Source: DATLGB01 sp038232275 (lineage in GTDB: Bacteria > Actinomycetota > Thermoleophilia > Solirubrobacterales > Solirubrobacteraceae). Taken from it: 48,122 nucleotides of DNA. A program made the translations under genes and the position numbers. Numbering within the stretch: the stretch's first letter is position 1; every line of letters starts with the position of its first letter. A model generated the notes under the pieces. That model ran no database searches. It was given only the letters and a program-made list of their open reading frames with translations, and had not been told where the DNA came from. Location of the stretch: NCBI GenBank assembly GCA_038232275.1, contig JBBSIC010000023.1:1-48122 (forward strand). The letters run 5' to 3'. This document shows, in pieces, positions 8,875 through 15,952 of this stretch.

Positions 8875-8958
8875 TGCGGGCGGAGGGACTCGAACCCCCA
8901 CAGCCTGTCGGCCACGAGGACCTAAACCTCGCGCGTCTGCCAGTTCCGCCACGCCCGC
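8875..8958 (-). tRNA. tRNA-Leu (anticodon TAG)
   Basis: The minus strand folds into a full class II tRNA of 84 nt without CCA. The acceptor stem GCGGGCG pairs with CGCCCGC followed by discriminator A. The anticodon stem CGAGG/CCTCG encloses the loop TTTAGGT (anticodon TAG). A long variable arm follows (TGGCCGACAGGCTG region), then the T-loop GGTTCGAGTCC. The 3' end points toward the defence island, so this is a plausible integration site for it. Confidence 0.96.
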
Positions 8959-9003
8959 TCGATCACGCCGCTGGAGACTGGTGCGGGCGGCGCGATGAGA
9001 CTG

Positions 9004-9009
9004 TATCTT
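9004..9009 (+). promoter_or_regulatory. Candidate leaderless -10 box
   Basis: TATCTT lies 6 nt before ATG 9016. It favours that Met over the in-frame ATG 21 nt upstream at 8995. Confidence 0.45.
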
Positions 9010-9015
9010 CGCCGC

Positions 9016-9549
9016 ATGTTGGAGGACAGCGACGGGCCCCGCGAGGGGTACGTAATCGAGCACCCGAACCGGGAGAAGGCCGCCTCGAAGGTGACGAAGG
9101 CGATCGTCGTGGTGCTGTTGCTCGTCTCGGCGGCCCTGATGATCATCGTGAGCATCGGCGGCTGGGACGCGCTGGAGGGTGCGAAGCCCGTCCAGATCTT
9201 CTACATCGTCATCTTCATCTTCATGGCGTTCATGATCGCGCGCTGGAACCGCGGCCTGCTGCCGGTCGCCGCCGCGCTGTCGATCATCCTGCTGATCTTC
9301 GCCGCCGTCTCGGGCCCCGGCTGGTTTGACCGGGACAAGTCGGGCTTCACCAGTCCCGCGCTTGACGAGGACATCGTCGGGCTGCTGACCTTCATCCTCG
9401 TCCCGGTGCAGGTGCTGTTGATCGGCTTCACCCTGCGCGGCTTCGCGCAGGCGTGGAACGTTGAGGTCGAGCGGCCGGCCGACGGCTCGCGGCACCCGCG
9501 CGACGGCGGCGAGGACCCTCGCCGCGGCCACGAGCCGCAGCCCGCGTAA
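9016..9549 (+). CDS. Four-helix membrane protein of unknown function
   Basis: A 177-aa protein with a charged N-terminus (MLEDSDGPREGYVIEHPNRE) and four hydrophobic segments at about 28-48, 58-75, 80-98 and 118-140. A hydrophilic tail rich in Arg, Gly, Asp and Pro ends it. No signal peptide or recognisable domain is present. The start at 9016 is chosen because a TATCTT box lies 6 nt before it; ATG 8995 would add seven residues. It is divergent from tRNA-Leu and followed by a tRNA 16 nt after its stop. The composition is typical of host chromosomal genes here, so it belongs to the backbone and not the island. Confidence 0.75.
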   Translation: MLEDSDGPREGYVIEHPNREKAASKVTKAIVVVLLLVSAALMIIVSIGGWDALEGAKPVQIFYIVIFIFMAFMIARWNRGLLPVAAALSIILLIFAAVSGPGWFDRDKSGFTSPALDEDIVGLLTFILVPVQVLLIGFTLRGFAQAWNVEVERPADGSRHPRDGGEDPRRGHEPQPA

Positions 9550-9565
9550 GCTCAGGCCGCTGCAC

Positions 9566-9639
9566 GCGGCGGTAGCCCAACTGGCAGAGGCACCGGATTC
9601 AAGTCCCGGTCAGTGCGGGTTCGAATCCCGCCCGCCGCA
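9566..9639 (+). tRNA. Class I tRNA with leucine-type anticodon (CAA); identity uncertain
   Basis: 74 nt without CCA. The acceptor stem GCGGCGG (9566-9572) pairs perfectly with CCGCCGC plus discriminator A. The T-arm GCGGG/CCCGC with TTCGAAT is canonical. The D-arm pairs GCC with GGC around a long loop. The expected 5-bp anticodon stem (CCGGA/CCCGG) has an A31-C39 mismatch around loop TTCAAGT, giving anticodon CAA (Leu). Real tRNA-Leu needs a long variable arm, but only about five nucleotides (TCAGT) are present. Alternatively the loop has nine bases. It is a tRNA-like gene of odd identity, or a decayed copy. Confidence 0.7.
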
Positions 9640-9691
9640 TGACGCCTTGCAGCGGCGAGGAGACGGCGCCGGCTCGGCGAAGCGGAGCGCC

Positions 9692-9940
9692 ATGGCCGCT
9701 CTCGCCACCCTGATCCCGGTCGGGCTCGCGCTCGGGCTGCTGCTGTTCGGGACGTACGGGACGCACCGCCCGCCGGCGCCGACGCCCGGCCGCGTCGTGC
9801 CGGTGACGATCCTGGCCGTGCTGCTCGGCCCGGTCGCCGTGGTCGGGCTCGGCCTCGTCACGTGGCTGGTGCTCGTGGTCGTGATCATCGCGGCGCTGCT
9901 GATGTTCGCCATGCTGCGCACGCCGCCACTGCGACACTGA
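9692..9940 (+). CDS. Small membrane protein
   Basis: An 82-aa protein starting at ATG 9692 with a GCGGAG Shine-Dalgarno about 7 nt upstream. Two or three hydrophobic helices are visible (about 3-20, 37-56 and 57-75), and a short tail ends in RTPPLRH. The frame is open upstream through the tRNA, but that stretch is not protein-like. No family is recognised. It lies four nucleotides before the next gene on the same strand and may be co-transcribed with it. Confidence 0.6.
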   Translation: MAALATLIPVGLALGLLLFGTYGTHRPPAPTPGRVVPVTILAVLLGPVAVVGLGLVTWLVLVVVIIAALLMFAMLRTPPLRH

Positions 9941-9944
9941 GGGC

Positions 9945-10739
9945 ATGGACCACGCCAGGCGCCTGGCCGCCTACGCGCTCGTGTTGCGCGAGCTCGTGCA
10001 CCGCGCCCTCGGCCGGTTGCCCGTCGTGGCGCAGCTGCACGACAAGCGCGCGCTCGGCGCCCACGCCTACGAGGACGCGCGGTCGCTGGCCAAGCTGCTG
10101 CGGCGGCTGGGCGAGTTGCCCACCGCGGAGGGGCTGCCGGGCGCGCCCGGCCCGGCGCTCGCCGCGCTGTTCGAGCGCGACGCCTACGCGGAGATCAAGC
10201 CGGCGCTGGCCGCCGCCGTGCGCTGGCACCTCGGCCGGCTGGACCCGGTCGCCGACGAGCCCGAGTTGCGGATCCTCACCCAGATCGCCTTCCGCCAGGA
10301 GCGCCACCTGCGCGAGCTGCCCGCGCGCTACGGCTCCGCGCCCGCCGACCTGCCGATCGACGTCGAGCCCGGCGCCGGGCGGCTCCCGGACATCGACCCC
10401 GTCCCCGCCGCGCCCGCGCGCGACCCGTTCGTGGCGCTCGGCGGCACCGGCGCCGTCCCGATCAACGCCGCGCTGCTCGCCGCCGAGGTCGCCGCCCGCA
10501 CGGCCCACGAGCTCCCCGGCGAGCCCTGGGACTTCCACGCCGACCTCGCGCGCATCGTCGCCGACCGCCTGCGCCGGACCGTCGTGCTCGAGCAGCGCGG
10601 GGAGCGCTGGGGGGACGAGCCCGTGGCCGTCGACGGCTTCGCGGCCGTGCTCGGACTCGACCTGGCCGGCCGGCTCGCGTTCGCCGCCGACCCGGCGGAC
10701 CCGGCGCACCGACTCATCGCCGAGCGCTGGAGCGCCTGA
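9945..10739 (+). CDS. Conserved hypothetical protein, 264 aa
   Basis: A soluble, helix-rich protein without signal peptide or membrane segments. The N-terminal 60 residues are charged helix (MDHARRLAAYALVLRELVHR). A central acidic/proline linker (about 140-160) is followed by a C-terminal helical segment containing GEPWDFHADLARIVADRL. Several histidines and acidic residues could suggest a ferritin-like helical bundle, but no motif is convincing. It converges with the inositol monophosphatase gene, the two stops being adjacent. Coding status is supported by length, codon bias and tight packing with neighbours. Confidence 0.65.
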   Translation: MDHARRLAAYALVLRELVHRALGRLPVVAQLHDKRALGAHAYEDARSLAKLLRRLGELPTAEGLPGAPGPALAALFERDAYAEIKPALAAAVRWHLGRLDPVADEPELRILTQIAFRQERHLRELPARYGSAPADLPIDVEPGAGRLPDIDPVPAAPARDPFVALGGTGAVPINAALLAAEVAARTAHELPGEPWDFHADLARIVADRLRRTVVLEQRGERWGDEPVAVDGFAAVLGLDLAGRLAFAADPADPAHRLIAERWSA

Positions 10740-11507
10740 CTACGCCACGAAGCTCAGCAGCTCCGCGGCGAACGCCGACGGCGCCACGAGCAGGCCGCCC
10801 TCCGACGGCGGCAGCGGATCGAGCGCGTGGATCTCGAGCCCCGCGCACCGGCACATCAGCTCGCCGGCGGCGATGTCCCAGCGCTTCACGCCGCGCTCGA
10901 AGTAGGCGTCGTAGCGCCCGCCCGCCAGCCAGGCGAGATCGAGCGCGGCCGAGCCGAGGCGGCGGATGTCGCGCACGTGCGGGAGCAGCCGCGCGACGAT
11001 CGCCCCCTGCACCTCGCGCACCGCGGTGTCGTAGCCGAAGCCGGTCGCCACGAGCGCGGTCTCCAGGTCGGCGCGGCCGGAGGCGGCAACGGGGACGCCG
11101 TCGAGGAGGGGCTTCCCGCCCGCGACCGCCGTCCAGCTCTCGTCGCGCATCGGGTCGAAGACGACGCCGGCGACCGCCGCACCGGTCGCGTCCTCCAGGG
11201 CGACGCTGACGCCCCACTGGGGGATCCCGAACAGGTAGTTGACGGTCCCGTCGAGCGGGTCCACGACCCAGCGGCGGCCGGAGAAGCTCGCGACGTCGTC
11301 ACCCTCCTCCCCCAGGATCCCGTCGTCGGGGCGCGCGGCGGCGAGCCGCCCGCGGATCAGCGACTCGGCCGCCAGGTCGGACTCCGAGACGAGATCGGTC
11401 GGCGTGCTCTTGGAGGAGACCTCGCCGCGGGTGGCGCTGACGAAGCGCTCCCGCAGGAGCGCTCCGGCCTCCCGCGCGAGCGCCTCCGCCAGCGCCAGGT
11501 CGTCTAC
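10740..11507 (-). CDS. Inositol monophosphatase family protein
   Basis: About 255 aa. A Mg-dependent phosphatase of the IMPase/FBPase/CysQ superfamily that would hydrolyse inositol phosphate or a related sugar phosphate. Both signatures are present: VVDPLDGTVNYLFGIPQWGVSV, whose Asp-Pro-Leu-Asp binds metal, with GEEGD just before it, and the C-terminal KRWDIAAGELMCRCAG. The start is a problem. The natural N-terminus (VDDLALAEALAREAG) begins on GTA at 11505-11507 and the next candidate is CTG at 11498; there is no ATG, GTG or TTG until GTG deep inside the domain. The 5' end overlaps the stop of the upstream acyl-CoA ligase, so it is probably coupled to it. Confidence 0.88.
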   Translation of the reverse strand, partial: VDDLALAEALAREAGALLRERFVSATRGEVSSKSTPTDLVSESDLAAESLIRGRLAAARPDDGILGEEGDDVASFSGRRWVVDPLDGTVNYLFGIPQWGVSVALEDATGAAVAGVVFDPMRDESWTAVAGGKPLLDGVPVAASGRADLETALVATGFGYDTAVREVQGAIVARLLPHVRDIRRLGSAALDLAWLAGGRYDAYFERGVKRWDIAAGELMCRCAGLEIHALDPLPPSEGGLLVAPSAFAAELLSFVA

Positions 11508-13003
11508 TGCTCCACCTCCGCCGGGACCTCGATCTCGCGCTTGAGGATCTTGCCCGTCGGGCCCTTGGGGAGCTCGCCGACGAACCAGATCTTGCGCGGG
11601 TACTTGTAGGCGGCGATCTTGTCCTTGACGAAGGACCGCAGATCCTTCTCGGAGACCTCCTGGCCGTCCTTGAGCGCGACGGCGGCGCCGACCTCCTCCC
11701 CGAGGTCGTCGTGCGGCATGCCCACGACGGCGGCCTCGCGCACGGCCGGGTGCTCGTAGAGGATCTCCTCGACCTCGCGCGGGTAGACGTTGTAGCCGCC
11801 GCGGATGATCAGCTCCTTCTTGCGGTCGACGATGAAGTAGTAGCCCTCGTCGTCGCGCTTGGCCATGTCGCCGGAGTAGAACCAGCCCTCGTCGTCGATG
11901 GCCTCCCTGGTGTCCTGATCGCGACCCCAGTAGCCCTTCATGATGTTGTGGCCGCGGATGGCGATCTCGCCGACCTCGTCCCCGCCGACCTCGTTGCGGT
12001 CGTCGTCGACAAGGCGCATCTCCACGCCCTCGATCGGCGTGCCGATGGAGCCGATCTTGCGCTCGCGGTCGGGATGGTTGAAGGAGGCGACGGGCGAGGT
12101 CTCCGACAGGCCGTAGCCCTCGAGCACCTTCGTCTCGAAGGCCTCCTCGAAGCCGCGCAGGACCTCGCCGGGCATCGCCGAGCCGCCGGACACGCTCATG
12201 CGCAGGCACGACACGTCGTAGTCGGCCTTGTCGGCGACGTGCAGCATCGCGCCGAACATCGTCGGCACGCCCTCGAAGATCGTGACCTTGTCGCGCTGGA
12301 TGATCTCGAGCGCCTTGTCGGGGTCGAAGCGCGGGATCATGCTCAGGCAGCCGCCGGAGAGGATCGTCGCGTTGAGCCCGCAGGTCTGCCCGAAGGAGTG
12401 AAACAGCGGCAACGCGCCGAGGCAGATGTCGTCCTCGCTGGCGTCGAAGAGCCCGCCGGCGAACTCGGCGTTCTTGAGCAGGTTGACGTGGGTGAGCTCC
12501 GCGCCCTTGGGCTTGCCGGTCGTGCCGCTGGTGTAGAGCAGGACCGCCGTGTCGTCGTCCGCGCGGTCGACGACCTGCGCCTCCGGCTCGGCCGCGCCGA
12601 CGAGCCTCTCGAACTCGTGCGGCTTGACGAGCACCAGGTCCGCGCCCTCCTGCTCGGCGCCCTGGGTCGCGGGCTCGGAGAAGCCGTGCCAGGCGAACAG
12701 GAGCTTCGCGCCGGAGTCCTTGAGGTAGTAGGCGACTTCGCGGCCCTTGAGCAGGGGGTTCATCGGGACCACCACGCCCCCGGCGCGCAGGACGCCGTAG
12801 TAGACGATCGCGAAGTACGGGACGTTCGGCAGCATGATGCCGACGCGGTCGCCGACCTCGAAGCCCTTGGACTTCAACAGGCCCGCGACGTGCGCACTGG
12901 CCCCGTTGAGCGTGTTGTAGTCCACGACGACATCGTCGAGCTTGAGCGCGGTGCGCCCACCCGCGCGTTCAGCGGACTTGGTCAAGATCTCTGCCAGGTT
13001 CAT
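11504..13003 (-). CDS. Long-chain fatty acid/acyl-CoA ligase (AMP-binding)
   Basis: A 499-aa ANL-superfamily enzyme activating a carboxylic acid with ATP and CoA. Motifs in order: LLYTSGTTGKPKGAELTH (P-loop), GYGLSETSP (A5), then YYFIVDRKKELIIRGG with YNVYPREVEE (hinge and A8), and PKGPTGKILKRE with the catalytic lysine (A10). Length and motifs fit the FadD-like class; the chain length of the substrate cannot be read. ATG 13003 has a purine-rich GGAG upstream. The following inositol monophosphatase gene begins at its stop codon. The divergent neighbour is ctaG. Confidence 0.92.
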   Translation of the reverse strand: MNLAEILTKSAERAGGRTALKLDDVVVDYNTLNGASAHVAGLLKSKGFEVGDRVGIMLPNVPYFAIVYYGVLRAGGVVVPMNPLLKGREVAYYLKDSGAKLLFAWHGFSEPATQGAEQEGADLVLVKPHEFERLVGAAEPEAQVVDRADDDTAVLLYTSGTTGKPKGAELTHVNLLKNAEFAGGLFDASEDDICLGALPLFHSFGQTCGLNATILSGGCLSMIPRFDPDKALEIIQRDKVTIFEGVPTMFGAMLHVADKADYDVSCLRMSVSGGSAMPGEVLRGFEEAFETKVLEGYGLSETSPVASFNHPDRERKIGSIGTPIEGVEMRLVDDDRNEVGGDEVGEIAIRGHNIMKGYWGRDQDTREAIDDEGWFYSGDMAKRDDEGYYFIVDRKKELIIRGGYNVYPREVEEILYEHPAVREAAVVGMPHDDLGEEVGAAVALKDGQEVSEKDLRSFVKDKIAAYKYPRKIWFVGELPKGPTGKILKREIEVPAEVEQ

Positions 13004-13063
13004 TTCTCAGCTCTCTCCTCGGCGACTACGCTCGGCAGCGCTACGGCTGCACTTCCCATCATC

Positions 13064-13900
13064 GTGCTCGCGTATGCGGTGCCCTATCTGCTGCGGGCCC
13101 GCCATCTTGCCGCTCTTGGGCGGCCGGTGCCCCGCTGGCGGCAGGCCTGCTTTCAGCTGGGGCTGCTGGTGTTGATCGGCGCGGACGTCCCGCCCCTGAG
13201 CACCCTGAGCAGCGACCTGTTCGTGGCGCACATGGTCGAGCACCTGCTGATCGGCGACGGCGCCGCCCTGCTGATCGTACTCGGGCTCACGGGGCCGATC
13301 ATGGCGCCCGTCCTGCGCCTGCGCGGCCTGCGCTGGCTGCGGGACCTCTCGCACCCTGGCGTCGCGTTGCCGCTGTGGGCGGTCGACCTCTACGTCTGGC
13401 ACCTGCCGACGCTGTACGAGGCGGCGCTGCGCAACGAGCTCGTCCACGGCCTCGAGCACGCGTGCTTTCTGTTTTTTTCCATCAACCTGTGGCTGGCGCT
13501 GCTCGGGCCGCTGCCCAAGCCGGCCTGGTTCGGCAACCTCGGCCGCCTCGGCTACATCGTGCTCGCGCGGCTGGCCGGCGCGATCCTGGCCAACGTCTTC
13601 CTGTGGTCGGGGACGGTCTTCTACGGCTACTACGGGCCGGGCGTCGCCAGGCACCACACGACCCAGCTGAGCGACCAGAGCCTGGGCGGCTCGGTGATGA
13701 TGGTCGAGGAGAGCCTGCTCACGATCGGCCTCTTCTGCTGGCTGTTTTTGCGCGCGGCGCGCCAGACGGAGGAGCGCGACGCGCTGGTCGAGCTCGCGGC
13801 GGCCAACGGCGTGGAGCTCGACCCGCAGCGCGCCACCCGCGCGGTGGCCGCGGGCCGCGGCGACGAGCTGCGCAGGCGCCTGCTCAAGCCCGGGACATGA
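13064..13900 (+). CDS. ctaG: Cytochrome c oxidase assembly protein, caa3/CtaG type
   Basis: About 278 aa, multi-spanning membrane protein of the caa3_CtaG family, needed for copper-dependent assembly of cytochrome c oxidase. Family features are visible: HMVEHLLIGDGAALLIVLGLTGP, a VDLYVWHLPTLYEAAL helix, LEHACFLFFSINLWLALLGP, and LWSGTVFYGYY near the end. Several histidines lie at helix ends, as expected for a copper-handling protein. GTG 13064 is the best start in the open frame; no Shine-Dalgarno is evident and a TACGCT box lies 31 nt upstream. The start is uncertain by up to about 15 codons. The C-terminal charged tail is cytoplasmic. Confidence 0.85.
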   Translation: MLAYAVPYLLRARHLAALGRPVPRWRQACFQLGLLVLIGADVPPLSTLSSDLFVAHMVEHLLIGDGAALLIVLGLTGPIMAPVLRLRGLRWLRDLSHPGVALPLWAVDLYVWHLPTLYEAALRNELVHGLEHACFLFFSINLWLALLGPLPKPAWFGNLGRLGYIVLARLAGAILANVFLWSGTVFYGYYGPGVARHHTTQLSDQSLGGSVMMVEESLLTIGLFCWLFLRAARQTEERDALVELAAANGVELDPQRATRAVAAGRGDELRRRLLKPGT

Positions 13901-13934
13901 CCCGGCCGCTCTTCGCGCGACGGCGCCCACCATC

Positions 13935-13969
13935 CGCAGATTCGGCATCCATTGGATGCCAAATCTGCG
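13935..13969. repeat. 35-nt near-perfect hairpin between convergent genes
   Basis: Arms CGCAGATT and AATCTGCG enclose a single C/A mismatch, then GGCATCC and GGATGCC around an ATT loop: 15 of 16 positions pair. It sits in the 124-nt gap between ctaG and the acetoacetyl-CoA synthetase gene, both ending here. There is no T tract, so it would be an unusual bidirectional terminator or a REP-like palindrome. Confidence 0.8.
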
Positions 13970-14024
13970 ACTGACCGCAGAATCCCCGCGCCCCGGCTCC
14001 CGCCTCAAGCGTCCACGCCGTCCG

Positions 14025-15920
14025 TCACGAACGCCATGAGGCCCCCCGCTTGATCGCGTACTCGACGAACCAGTCGAACGCCTCGGGGTTGGCGAGCGAG
14101 TCGCGGCTGGCCGCCTGCTCGGGATCGGCGCCCATCAGGATCTTCTTGACGGGAACCTCGAGCACCTTGCCCGACAGGGTCCGGGGCACCTCCGCCACCT
14201 GAACGATGTCGTCCGGCACGTGCCGGGGCGAGCAGTCCAAGCGGATGCGGGCGCGCAGCTCGGCCACGACGTCGTCGGTCAGCTCGCCGTCGACGACCAC
14301 GAACAGCGGCATCCAGTCCTCGACGTCGAGCACGAGCGCGTCGGTGACGGCGTCGACCGCGAGCGCCGCGCGGTAGATCTCCGCGGTGCCCATGCGGACC
14401 CCGCCGCGGTTGATCGTCGAGTCGCTGCGCCCGGAGATCACCGCCGTGCCGCGCTCGGTGATGCGGATCCAGTCGCCGTGGCGCCAGACGCCCGGGTAGT
14501 CCTCGAAGTAGGCCTCGCGGTAGCGCGAGCCGTCCTCGTCGCCCCAGAAGCACAGCGGCATCGACGGCATCGGCTCGGTGATCACGAGCTCCCCCACCTG
14601 CTCGACGACGCTCGTCCCATCCTCGTCGAAGGCCTCGACCCTGCACCCGAGCGCCCGCGCCTGCAGCTCGCCCAGCCACACCGGCTTCAGGGGCGTGCCG
14701 CCGACGAAAGCGGTGCAGACGTCCGTGCCGCCGGAGGTGGAGAACAGCCACACGGGGCCGAGCTGCTCGTCGACCCACTCGAAGCCCTCCGGCGACAGCG
14801 GCGAGCCGGTCGACCCGACCGCCTTCAGCGCGGAGAGGTCGCGCCCCTCGCCGGGCACGACGCCCGCCTTCATGCAGCCGTGGAGGTACGCGGCGCTGGT
14901 CCCGAAGACCGTCGTCCTCGTCTGCTCGGCGAGGTCCCACAGCCGCCCCAGGTCGGGGTGGCCGGGATCGCCGTCGAAGGTGACGATCGCCGCCGGCGTG
15001 AGCAGCACGCCCGCGAGGAAGTTCCACATCATCCAGCCGGTCGTGGTGAACCAAAAGACGCGGTCGCCCTCCTGGGCGTCGAGGTGCAGGTGCAGGTGCT
15101 TGAGGTGCTCGAGCAGGATCCCGCCCTGGCCGTGGACGATCGCCTTGGGTAGCCCGGTCGTGCCCGAGCTGTAGAGCACCCACAGGGGGTGGTCGAAGGG
15201 CACGCGGTCGAACGCCAGCGGCTCGTCGGTCTCGTCGAACCAGTCGCTCAGCAGCACCGTGTGCTCGAGCGAGGGCATCTGCGCCTGCAGCGTGGCCACG
15301 ACGTCGGACCTGTCGAATGCCTTGCCGCCGTAGCGGTAGGACTCGACGGCCAGCAGGACCTTCGGCTCGATCTGCGCGAAGCGGTCGACGACCGCGCGCG
15401 CGCCGAAGTCCGGCGAGCAGGAGGACCAGATCGCGCCCAGCGACGCGGTCGCCAGGAACGCGGCGATCGTCTCGGGGAGGTTCGGCAGGTAGGCGGCCAC
15501 CCGGTCCCCGCGGCCGACCCCGCGCGCGGCCAGGCCGGCTCGCACCCGCGCCGTCTGTGCGCGCAGCTCGGCCCACGTCCACTGCCCGGACGCGCGGGAC
15601 TCGCCGTCGAAGCAGATCGCCACCCGGTCGTCGTCCTTGCCGCGGAACACGTGCTCCGCGTAGGACAGGTTCACGCCCGCGAACCACTCCGCGCCGGGCA
15701 TCTCGCGCGCGCCGAGGACGCGCAGCGGCGGCGCGTCGCCGACCACGCCGAAGTAGTGCCAGATCGCGCCCCAGAACGCCTCGAGGTCTGAGACCGACCA
15801 CTGCCACAGCTCGTCGTAGTCCTCGAAGCCCAGCTCCAGCCAGCGCATGAAGCGGGTCATCGTGCACGACTCGACCAGGGCCTCGGGCGGCGTCCAGAGG
15901 ATCCTCGGCTCGCCGGTCAT
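14025..15920 (-). CDS. Acetoacetyl-CoA synthetase
   Basis: A 631-aa ANL-superfamily ligase converting acetoacetate, ATP and CoA to acetoacetyl-CoA. The N-terminal acetyl-CoA synthetase-like domain (LWQWSVSDLEAFWGAIWHYF) is followed by PLWVLYSSGTTGLPKAIVHG, the diagnostic WFTTTGWMMWNFLAG, FGTSAAYLHGCMKAG, then GRSDSTINRGGVRMGTAEIY and a C-terminal PRTLSGKVLEVPVKKIL with the catalytic lysine. Length fits the family (about 650). ATG 15920 has TAGGAT nine nucleotides upstream. Activated acetoacetate feeds crotonyl-CoA formation or PHB turnover, which fits the ethylmalonyl-CoA pathway genes further right. Confidence 0.93.
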   Translation of the reverse strand: MTGEPRILWTPPEALVESCTMTRFMRWLELGFEDYDELWQWSVSDLEAFWGAIWHYFGVVGDAPPLRVLGAREMPGAEWFAGVNLSYAEHVFRGKDDDRVAICFDGESRASGQWTWAELRAQTARVRAGLAARGVGRGDRVAAYLPNLPETIAAFLATASLGAIWSSCSPDFGARAVVDRFAQIEPKVLLAVESYRYGGKAFDRSDVVATLQAQMPSLEHTVLLSDWFDETDEPLAFDRVPFDHPLWVLYSSGTTGLPKAIVHGQGGILLEHLKHLHLHLDAQEGDRVFWFTTTGWMMWNFLAGVLLTPAAIVTFDGDPGHPDLGRLWDLAEQTRTTVFGTSAAYLHGCMKAGVVPGEGRDLSALKAVGSTGSPLSPEGFEWVDEQLGPVWLFSTSGGTDVCTAFVGGTPLKPVWLGELQARALGCRVEAFDEDGTSVVEQVGELVITEPMPSMPLCFWGDEDGSRYREAYFEDYPGVWRHGDWIRITERGTAVISGRSDSTINRGGVRMGTAEIYRAALAVDAVTDALVLDVEDWMPLFVVVDGELTDDVVAELRARIRLDCSPRHVPDDIVQVAEVPRTLSGKVLEVPVKKILMGADPEQAASRDSLANPEAFDWFVEYAIKRGASWRS

Positions 15921-15929
15921 CGGTTCGCG

Positions 15930-15946
15930 ATCCTAGGCCGTACCGT
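15930..15946. promoter_or_regulatory. Back-to-back -10 boxes for acetoacetyl-CoA synthetase and photolyase
   Basis: In the 32-nt gap between divergent starts, minus-strand TAGGAT (15935-15930) lies 9 nt before ATG 15920. Plus-strand TACCGT (15941-15946) lies 6 nt before ATG 15953. Neither gene has a Shine-Dalgarno, so both look leaderless. Confidence 0.5.
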
Positions 15947-15952
15947 TCGCCT

